Position numbers and translations under genes: made by a program
NCBI GenBank assembly: GCA_038246255.1
Contig: JBBRWC010000020.1
Span: 1-44,373, forward strand
Length of the DNA: 44,373 nt
From: RI-242 sp038246255
GTDB taxonomy: Bacteria; Planctomycetota; UBA1135; GCA-002686595
Direction: 5' to 3'
Part shown: positions 16,874-24,366 of the stretch, one piece after another
Layout of the letters: each line of letters starts with the position of its first letter
How positions within the stretch are numbered: position 1 is the first letter of the stretch
The notes under the pieces: model-generated
The model's input: only the letters and a program-made list of their open reading frames with translations
What the model was told of the DNA's origin: nothing
Database searches by the model: none

Positions 16874-19800
16874 GCGCGCAGCCGACTTCCGCGTCCGCGG
16901 CGAAGGCCCGCGGACCGGCGCGGCGTCGTCGGTGGTTGCGCCGCCTCGCGGTGTTGCTGGTGCTGATCGTCGCCGCGCGCGTGGCGCTCGCATTCGCGCT
17001 TGTGCCCCTCGCACGCGCCGGCGCGCGCGCGGCGGGATTCGAGCTCTCCATCGAACGCCTCGAACTGCGCATCCTCGCCGGTGACTTGACCGTCGGCGAT
17101 GCGACACTTTTCATCGCCGCGGACGCACCCGCGCAGGAAACGAACGCTCCAGAGCAAACACCGGTTGCGCACCTTGTCCACCTGCGCATCGACATCGCAA
17201 CTTCGGCGCTCCTGCGCGGAGCGGTGCGCATCGAGCGGCTGGATGTCGACGGCCTCGCGCTGCACGTGGAGCGGAATGCCGATGGGAGCTGGCCGCTGCT
17301 GCGGGTCCTGAGCGCAGGCTCGAGCGACTCCGAGCCAGCTCCGCGCGATGCAGGAACGCCCAAAACGCCGGATTTTTCGAGCCCGATCGAAATCGGCGCC
17401 GTTCGGATAACGGGAGCCAGCTTGACGGTGCTTGACCGGACAGTGGATCCCGTTGGACGCGCGCGGTTCGAAGCGGAGCTGCGCCTTGCGGACGTGGGAC
17501 CGGATGTCGGCCCCGCGCGGCTCGCTATCGAACTGAGCGGGCAGGGCACGGACGGCGCGCCGCTCCTGCGCACCGCGACCGTCACGGGGCGCGCCACGGT
17601 GCTGCCCGAGCGCGTAGTGGCGGACGTGGAAGCGCAGATGGCAGGCCTCGATCTGAAGCCGCTTGCACCTCTGCTGGCCGCATTCGGACTTGCTCCCGCC
17701 GGCCAGGAGCGCGACGGAGGTCTGCGCGCCCGGGTGATGCTCGAGCGGCGCGGCGTCGACCCGGCGCGGGTCGGCCTGCGCGCCGCCGTGCAGGACGCCC
17801 ATTGGTCGGTGGATGGGGTGCCGTCGCTTGCGCTCGCACGGCTCGACGTGGACGCGGAGTTCGGCCCGGATTCCCTGCGCGTGGAAGAAGTTTCGATCGA
17901 CGGCACCGTCGTGCGCGGCGCGCGACGCGCGGACGGTGCGTTCCTGTTCGCGGGTGTCGCGACGGTGCCCGCCACTGCTCCGACTCCCGCGCCGACGCCC
18001 ATACCCAACGGGAGCGACGGAGCGACACCGTCCCCCAACGACTCCGCGGCACCGCTTGCCGAAGGCTGGCCTCCGATCGCCATCGCGCTGTTCGACGTGT
18101 CGCGGTTGCAGCTCATTTTCGAGGATGGGTTGTTCGATCCGCCCCTGACCCTGCGCACGCGCATCGACCGTTTCAGCATCGACGACTTGAACCTCGTGCG
18201 CCCCGACGGCGCGCCGGCGCGCATCGAATTGCGGGCGAGCGCCGCCGGCGTGCTCGGCGAGGTGTGGTTCGATGGCGAGCTCGTCGCCGACGATCAAACG
18301 CTTCGGCTACGCGCCAGCGGAACGGCGGGCCCGCTCGAGCTCGACGCAGTCGCCCCGTACCTCGCCGCGGCGGGACTCGCGCGCACGGGTGCGGCCCGTT
18401 CGGCCGAAGGCGCGCTCGACCTCACTTTGCGGCGCGACGCGAACGGACTGCGCGTCGATTTCGCGGCGCGTGATCTGCGCCTTGTCGCAAACCAAGAGGT
18501 CGCGAACGCCGAACCGGACGCGCGGTTGGACCTTGTGGAATGGACCGGAGCGGCGCTGGGCGCGGAGCGTGCGAACCTGGGCGCGCTGAACGTCCGCGGC
18601 GGTGCAATCCACGTCGAGCTGGACGCGGCCAATCACTGGCGGTTCGCGGGGCTGGGGCCGCGGAAGGGTGGAGCGCTCCCCCTTCCCGCGCCGCGTGCCA
18701 TCACGCAACCCGCGGGTGAAGACGGTGAAGAAGACGGCCAAGACGCTGGCAACCCCAGCGCCGGGACCCACACCGTAGCCGAAGGCACCCTGGACCCCGC
18801 TGCCGCGGCTCCCACCACACCGGCGGAACGCACCCCGACTGCGCTGCCGCGGATCGCGATTCAAGGTGTTTCGGTCCGCGACGTGGGGCTTTCGATCACG
18901 CAGCGCAGTCCAGGTGGCGAGCGGCGCCTCGATGCCGTTGAAGCGCACCTCGACGTGGGTGCATTCGAACTCTTTGGCGCCACGCCATCCGACGCCGCGG
19001 TGCGGGCCGGCGTGAGCGCCCCTGGACTTTTGAAAACGCTCGAAGTGACGGGCACCGTGAACTCGGACGCACGTACGCTCGGGCTACGGCTTGAGTTGCA
19101 CGCAAAGGGTCTTGCGCCCGACCGTCTCGCGCCGTGGTGGCCCGCGGGTCTGCCGCGTCCGACGTGGAAGGCGGCCGACGCGCGCGGAACGGCGCTGTTC
19201 GGCGTCGACCTCGCGGAGTCGGATCCGCGAGTGCACTTCGAACTGACCGACTGGCGGCTTCTCGAAGAGGGTGTGTCGCTGGCCTCCCTCGACCGATTCG
19301 CCCTGCCCGAAGTGCGATTGGGCGCCGTGCTCGACCTGGGTGCAATCGACATCGTAAACCCGCGCATCGCGCTCGCGCGGCGCGCCGACGGCACGCTCAG
19401 TGTTGCCGGTGTCGCGCTGTTTGAGCCCGCCAATACCGCGCAGAGCACGGGTGTCGAAGGTCAAAGCGAATCGGGCGCGGGGCCCGTTGCCGCGGCCGAG
19501 TCGCGCGCCACGGCGGAGCCCGTGTCCGCGGCGGAAGAGGCTCCCGTAGCGGAAGCGGCTCCCACGGAAAACGCAGCCCCACCCGCTAGCCCGTTCGTCC
19601 TGCCCGCCGTCGCAGTGGGCCCGGTGTCGCTGGCCGGACTCCACGTCGCGTGGACCGACCGCGCGGGGCGCGAAACCATCGAAGCGAGCGCGACCCTGAA
19701 CGCGTCGCTCGGCCGGCTCGACCTGTCGTCCCCCGCCGAAACCACGGCGTTTGGCGCCGAACTCGACCTTGGCGGCGCGGCACCGCTGACGATCGAGGGC

Positions 19801-22650
19801 GAACTGCGACCTGACCTCGCGCAGTTGCTGCTCAATGCGCGGCTGCGGGGCACGGCCCTTGGCGCGGGCGGTTTCGAAGCGTACCTGCCGCCGGGTTGGA
19901 GCCTGGGGAGCGACGCGGGCCGCTTGCGCGCCGACCTTAGTGTTGCGGCCGGGCTCGACGGAATGACGATCCGCGGACTGGACGCCGGATTGTTCGACGT
20001 AGCGTGGGATGCTCCCGACGAAAACGCCTATCTGGCGTTCGATTCGCTGCGACTGCGGGCGCCACTCCTCGATCCCCAAGCGCCGCGTTACGTGATCGAC
20101 GAGCTGAGCCTTGCGGGGCTCCGGCTCGACGTCGAGCTAGGTCGCGAGGGCCGGCTCGATGTCCTGGGACTCGCGTTTGATCCGGCAGCGCGCACGCTCG
20201 CCCTCGGGCCGCAGACTGCGGACCCCAAGCTCCCGATCCAACCGCCCGCAGATGCGTCCGGCACGCAGGACGACACCATGCGGCGCCCGCTGCCCGCGGT
20301 TCCGCCGAACGGACTCGATTTCGCGGCCATCCCGCACGTGGAGTTAGGCGCGTTCGAACTCGAACTTGCGCAGCTCAGGATCGTCGACGCGAGCGCGCCA
20401 CCGGAGGCTGAGCCCCTCGTGCTCAGCGGCCGCATCGCGACACCCGGCCCTGCGGTGCTGATCAGCGCGGATTCGGCGGCCTTGCCGCCGTTCGAGATCT
20501 TCCTCGAGGCGTCCGCGCCCCCCGCGATCGGGTCGGTGCGCGCCGACCTCGCACTCGCTCCTTTCCGCGATGAACCCGGCCTTGTGTTCGAGGCCTTGGC
20601 CAAGGGGCTCAGCTCGTCGGGCCTGGTTGCGACGCTGCCCGCGCTCGAGCGCTGGATCGGTCCCGGCGCGCTCGAGGGTGGCCAAGCCCACACACGACTT
20701 GAAACGCACCTGAACTGGCGGCGGCGCGGTCCGCTCGACTTCGGCTACGCCGACGGTTTCGCGGGCGAGCTACGGATCGCCGCTACGGAGCTGCTCGCGA
20801 GCCCGGATGGGGAGCGCCTCGCGGGTCTTGAGCAAATCAACGTCGATTGGCGGCGGTTCGTGCCCGCGACTCTCGAACTGCACGTCGAAGTGCTCGAGTT
20901 AGTCAAGCCGACGCTGCACGTCGTGCAGCGCGCCGAAGGCATCGAGGTGTTCGGGGTGCTCGTGCGCACACCCGTGGATGACGTCGCTCCTTCAGAAGGG
21001 GGTTCAGGGGCTGGAGACGGCGCGTCGGTGGACGGGAACTCCAGCGAATCCTTAGCGCTGGAACAGGATCCAAGCTTCGGCGCCGAAACGCCTTCCGGCG
21101 CAGCCGCCGCAGCCGGTGACGTCGCGCAGTCCGCTGCGGCCGAGCCGGTTCGCGTCCAGACCATCGGCCCCGCCACGGCCGCGGGTTCGGAAGTGGCAGG
21201 CGCGCCGGATGTGCCGCTCCTGCGCATCGATACGCTGGTCGTCCGCGACATTGACGTGCGTTACGAGGACCAAACGACGGACCCGGTAACGATCGTTCCC
21301 CTTAACCAACTCGACCTCGAGGTGCGCGGCCTCACTTCGAGTGCGCTCACGGAACCCGTGGCGATCCCGTTTTCGCTGTATCTCGGCGCGGGCGCCGTGC
21401 CGCTGCCGGAGCGTTCGGCGTCGCGCTCGTTCCTGGGCGGCCTCACGTCCGCGGCGGGCGCGCTGATCGGCACCAACAGTGAGCCCACCGCGACGCAAAT
21501 GCGCCCCCTGTTCGGCGAACTTGCGCTCATCGGCCGCATCGCGCCCGCGCCGCGGCCGACGGGTTGGGCGCGGCTCGACCTCGACGGTTTCGAGCTGGCA
21601 GGATTGCGTGGCCTCGCCCGGCAATCGGGGGTCACGATCCGCGACGGTGTGCTCGACGCCCGGGTGCGGGTCGACCTCGAAGCGGATGGCGTGCTCGAAG
21701 TGGACACAACGAGCACCTTCACGCACCTGTCGCTTTCGGAGCCCAGCAACGGGCCGATTTCGCGCTTCCTACGACTGCCCGCGCCACTCGACACGGTGCT
21801 GTTCACTCTGCGCAACCAGGACGGCGAGCAGCGCATTCCCCTCGACTTCCGGGTGTCCGACGGTGGTGTGTCGGCGGGCGCCATCGCCGGGCGCGCGACG
21901 ACCGCCCTCGCCGGCTTGATTACCGACGCCATCGCCAGTTCGCCGCTGCGACTGACCGGCGGATTGACCGACATCGTGGGCCTCGGCAGCGACGCCGTCC
22001 CGGCCGATGCCGGCGTCCCAAAGGTCGTGGTCACATTCGAGCCGGGCTCCGTCCACCTGATGCCCGAAGCCGTGCGCGGGCTCAAGCAGATCGCGCGGCG
22101 CCTCGCGGACGACGACGAGCTGCGGGTCGTGCTGGAGCACCGCCTCTGTGCGCCCGACCTCCAGCGCTCCAGCATCCTCGCAAACCCCTCGGTCGATGAC
22201 GCACGCGACCTTGCCATGCACCTTGGCGAGCGCCGGGACGAAATCGCCCGTCGCCGGGCCCTGCTGGCCGTTCAGGTGCGGTCGGCGTTTGCGCTCGGGC
22301 TGGTCGAAGAGGCCGAGCGCCTGCGCGCCCAACTGCTCGCGGCGGAAATCGAGTTCGCCGACGTCGAAGAGGCCATCGATCACATGCTCGCCCTCCTGCG
22401 GCCCGGGGCCGAGCGCCGGGCAGAGCGCCGCACGCGCGCAGCCGCGCTCGCCCTCGGCGCCCTGCGCCAAGTTGAGGTGCGGGACGCGCTGATCGAGCTC
22501 GGCGCACCCAAGGGCGAAAACCGCATCGAGATCCGCCGCGCGCGTTACGAAATCGCCGCAGAGGAGCGCGGCGCCGTGCTGGTTTTCGAGCGCGGCGGGA
22601 CACCCCGGCGGGGTTTCTTTGGCCGCGTCCTCGGCTTTTTCGGCCTTTGA
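16870..22650 (+). CDS. Giant DUF748/AsmA-like envelope protein
   Basis: 1926 residues, longer than most DUF748 proteins. An Arg-rich start and one membrane helix (about residues 23-50) are followed by FELSIERLELRILAGDLTVGD. The chain then repeats beta-strand units of the type VRIERLDVDGLALHVERNADGSW and IVNPRIALARRADGTLSVAG, typical of AsmA-like proteins. These units recur about six times, separated by Ala/Pro/Glu-rich linkers. The C-terminal section (VVVTFEPGSVHLMPEAVRGLKQIARRLADDDELRVVLEH) matches the end of DUF748 proteins. A helical, charged tail follows. AsmA-like bridge proteins carry lipids between membranes, so a periplasm-spanning lipid conduit is plausible, but that is inference. 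Coupled to the upstream lipoprotein gene. Confidence 0.78.
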   Translation: MSAQPTSASAAKARGPARRRRWLRRLAVLLVLIVAARVALAFALVPLARAGARAAGFELSIERLELRILAGDLTVGDATLFIAADAPAQETNAPEQTPVAHLVHLRIDIATSALLRGAVRIERLDVDGLALHVERNADGSWPLLRVLSAGSSDSEPAPRDAGTPKTPDFSSPIEIGAVRITGASLTVLDRTVDPVGRARFEAELRLADVGPDVGPARLAIELSGQGTDGAPLLRTATVTGRATVLPERVVADVEAQMAGLDLKPLAPLLAAFGLAPAGQERDGGLRARVMLERRGVDPARVGLRAAVQDAHWSVDGVPSLALARLDVDAEFGPDSLRVEEVSIDGTVVRGARRADGAFLFAGVATVPATAPTPAPTPIPNGSDGATPSPNDSAAPLAEGWPPIAIALFDVSRLQLIFEDGLFDPPLTLRTRIDRFSIDDLNLVRPDGAPARIELRASAAGVLGEVWFDGELVADDQTLRLRASGTAGPLELDAVAPYLAAAGLARTGAARSAEGALDLTLRRDANGLRVDFAARDLRLVANQEVANAEPDARLDLVEWTGAALGAERANLGALNVRGGAIHVELDAANHWRFAGLGPRKGGALPLPAPRAITQPAGEDGEEDGQDAGNPSAGTHTVAEGTLDPAAAAPTTPAERTPTALPRIAIQGVSVRDVGLSITQRSPGGERRLDAVEAHLDVGAFELFGATPSDAAVRAGVSAPGLLKTLEVTGTVNSDARTLGLRLELHAKGLAPDRLAPWWPAGLPRPTWKAADARGTALFGVDLAESDPRVHFELTDWRLLEEGVSLASLDRFALPEVRLGAVLDLGAIDIVNPRIALARRADGTLSVAGVALFEPANTAQSTGVEGQSESGAGPVAAAESRATAEPVSAAEEAPVAEAAPTENAAPPASPFVLPAVAVGPVSLAGLHVAWTDRAGRETIEASATLNASLGRLDLSSPAETTAFGAELDLGGAAPLTIEGELRPDLAQLLLNARLRGTALGAGGFEAYLPPGWSLGSDAGRLRADLSVAAGLDGMTIRGLDAGLFDVAWDAPDENAYLAFDSLRLRAPLLDPQAPRYVIDELSLAGLRLDVELGREGRLDVLGLAFDPAARTLALGPQTADPKLPIQPPADASGTQDDTMRRPLPAVPPNGLDFAAIPHVELGAFELELAQLRIVDASAPPEAEPLVLSGRIATPGPAVLISADSAALPPFEIFLEASAPPAIGSVRADLALAPFRDEPGLVFEALAKGLSSSGLVATLPALERWIGPGALEGGQAHTRLETHLNWRRRGPLDFGYADGFAGELRIAATELLASPDGERLAGLEQINVDWRRFVPATLELHVEVLELVKPTLHVVQRAEGIEVFGVLVRTPVDDVAPSEGGSGAGDGASVDGNSSESLALEQDPSFGAETPSGAAAAAGDVAQSAAAEPVRVQTIGPATAAGSEVAGAPDVPLLRIDTLVVRDIDVRYEDQTTDPVTIVPLNQLDLEVRGLTSSALTEPVAIPFSLYLGAGAVPLPERSASRSFLGGLTSAAGALIGTNSEPTATQMRPLFGELALIGRIAPAPRPTGWARLDLDGFELAGLRGLARQSGVTIRDGVLDARVRVDLEADGVLEVDTTSTFTHLSLSEPSNGPISRFLRLPAPLDTVLFTLRNQDGEQRIPLDFRVSDGGVSAGAIAGRATTALAGLITDAIASSPLRLTGGLTDIVGLGSDAVPADAGVPKVVVTFEPGSVHLMPEAVRGLKQIARRLADDDELRVVLEHRLCAPDLQRSSILANPSVDDARDLAMHLGERRDEIARRRALLAVQVRSAFALGLVEEAERLRAQLLAAEIEFADVEEAIDHMLALLRPGAERRAERRTRAAALALGALRQVEVRDALIELGAPKGENRIEIRRARYEIAAEERGAVLVFERGGTPRRGFFGRVLGFFGL

Positions 22651-22700
22651 GCGGCGCGGCGGGCGCCATAAAAACTCCGTCCGGGCCCCAAATGAAGAGA

Positions 22701-22727
22701 CCGCGGCCGGGGAACACCCGGCCGCGG
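22701..22727. terminator. Strong GC hairpin after the DUF748-like gene
   Basis: CCGCGGCCGGG and CCCGGCCGCGG form a perfect 11-base stem with a five-base loop (GAACA), 50 bases past the stop at 22650. No T-run follows in either direction. It lies between two convergent genes, so a bidirectional or factor-assisted terminator is likely. Confidence 0.65.
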
Positions 22728-22749
22728 CGAAACACTTCTAGCAGTACGT

Positions 22750-22872
22750 CTAGCCCGGGTTATTCATCAGGTTTTCGAGCAGACGAGCCCAAGTGCCGCC
22801 AGAGGGCGAAAGGCGGCCGAAGGCCGCCGGTTGGGCCGTCCGATCGCAAAGCTGGTGAATAACCCGGGCTAG
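22750..22872. mobile_element. MITE-like inverted-repeat element, copy 3 (internally deleted)
   Basis: 123 bases with the same perfect CTAGCCCGGGTTATTCA ends. Its outer parts are nearly identical to copy 2; the right 79 bases are identical. The central 82 bases of copy 2, including one arm pair of the internal hairpin, are missing. The junction falls at a short repeat, AAGT, present at both sides of the deleted segment. The GGCGGCC-GAA-GGCCGCC hairpin is kept. It sits between two convergent genes. Confidence 0.85.
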
Positions 22873-22900
22873 CGCCGCGCGCAGGCCGGCCGCTGGACCG

Positions 22901-24262
22901 TCACTTCCAGCACTTCTTCCAGTGGGCGAGCTGCTTCAGCAGCTTGACGCCCTTACCGCAGGCCTTGCCCTTGCCCTTGCTGGGCTTCTTGCCGCAGGGC
23001 TTGCCACCTTCGAACTCGAAACCGATTGCGTTTGCGTCGGCAAACATCTTGCGCAACTGTGTGACGCTGAGGGCGCCGTTCTTGCAGTTCACGCTATCGC
23101 GGTAGAGGTTGACGACCTCGTTGCGATCGAGGGGGTAACCGATTCCCGCGTCGGCGTTGGCAAGCGCGGCCGCCGCTTCGCGATTCAGACCGAATAACCC
23201 ACCGACCTTGATTTGGGTGGCGTCGTGGAGGCTGACCCAGGACACCAGGCCCGACTTGAAGAAGTTGACGCCGAAGCTCCCGTTGAAGCTGTCGCTCGCG
23301 CGGACGTCGTCGGTCAGGTCGTCACCCTTGCCGTCCCACAGCGACTTGTTGGACGCCCAGAAGCACGCATCGAGGCCGCCTTGGACCGTCTCGGCCGCAC
23401 CCGGGGTCGTCAGGGCCGCCATCATCCACACGAACTTCGCCTCGCCCATCCACTTGGAGGGACCCGCGAGGGAGTCGACCGGCAGGGCGCGCACGCTGAG
23501 CTCGGTCGCACCGGCGGGCACCGTCAGGGTGTGGCGCAGGGTGCACCAGGCCGGGCCGTCGTTTTGGTGGATGACGTCAATCAACAAGTCGAGCTGCTGG
23601 CCACCGGATTCGAAGACGAGGACACTCGCCTGGTTGTCGTTGAAAGGCGCGAAGAAGAGGTTGACCTCGACTTCCTGAGCGACGTCCGAGGGCTGGATCG
23701 CGAAGCTGACCGGTGCGGTCGTGCTGAAGGACCCGGGGAACAGGTGGTTCGCGACGTCGTTGCCGTCGGCGAGTTGCACACGCGTGGTCGATCCCGCGAG
23801 GTCGTACAGAGCGACGATGCCCGCACCCTGTTGGTAACGGGTGAACAGGATGTCCGAAACCTGGATCGTGTTTGCGCCCGCGCCGACGAGCCCGAGGTTC
23901 GTGATGTCCGCTCGGTAGGTGCTGGAGTAGGTGGCTCCGAAGAGGTCCGTGGGTCCGCCGATGCGGTCACCCAACGCGGAGTAACCCCCGACGGTCGCGG
24001 TCGCGGTCGGGCCGTGGTCACCGGGCGACCAGTCGAGGCCTTCCCAGTACAAAAGAACCTGACGGACCTGCGCGCCCTCGGGCAGATCGAGCTGGATGGA
24101 CGCGGGCTGGCCGACGAGGACTCCGACGCCGGCCGCGGCGACGGCTTGGGCCTTCGCGAGACCGGCGAAGGCTCCGAGCTGTTCGGTGCCGTCCGCGTGG
24201 GCGGAGGCGGTGAGGAGCGACGCACCAAGGAGGCTGCAGGCGAAGCGTTGGGAGAGGCGCAT
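22901..24262 (-). CDS. Secreted beta-rich protein with Lys/Cys-rich C-terminal tail
   Basis: 453 residues with a clear signal peptide (cleavage near AHA, residue 23). The first 270 residues look like a beta-sandwich: VRQVLLYWEGLDWSPGD, ATVGGYSALGDRIGGPTD and YRADITNLGLVGAGANTIQVSDI. This pattern resembles DUF3344 or surface choice-of-anchor domains. A second part (about 300-400) has a Cys pair and NREAAAALANADAGIGYPLDRNEVVNLYR. The last 35 residues are extremely basic and contain four cysteines (KPCGKKPSKGKGKACGKG, ending WKKCWK). No sortase or PEP-CTERM motif is present. The tail could bind anionic polymers or form disulfides at the cell surface. Function is unknown. Confidence 0.72.
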   Translation of the reverse strand: MRLSQRFACSLLGASLLTASAHADGTEQLGAFAGLAKAQAVAAAGVGVLVGQPASIQLDLPEGAQVRQVLLYWEGLDWSPGDHGPTATATVGGYSALGDRIGGPTDLFGATYSSTYRADITNLGLVGAGANTIQVSDILFTRYQQGAGIVALYDLAGSTTRVQLADGNDVANHLFPGSFSTTAPVSFAIQPSDVAQEVEVNLFFAPFNDNQASVLVFESGGQQLDLLIDVIHQNDGPAWCTLRHTLTVPAGATELSVRALPVDSLAGPSKWMGEAKFVWMMAALTTPGAAETVQGGLDACFWASNKSLWDGKGDDLTDDVRASDSFNGSFGVNFFKSGLVSWVSLHDATQIKVGGLFGLNREAAAALANADAGIGYPLDRNEVVNLYRDSVNCKNGALSVTQLRKMFADANAIGFEFEGGKPCGKKPSKGKGKACGKGVKLLKQLAHWKKCWK

Positions 24263-24366
24263 GGAAAGGATTTCCGAGGTTTCGAAGCGTTCGGATCGCC
24301 GTGACGGGGCGACCTCGTTCGAAACGTACCCCGCGGCGGCTGTGCAAGTCGTTGCGGGCGGAAACC

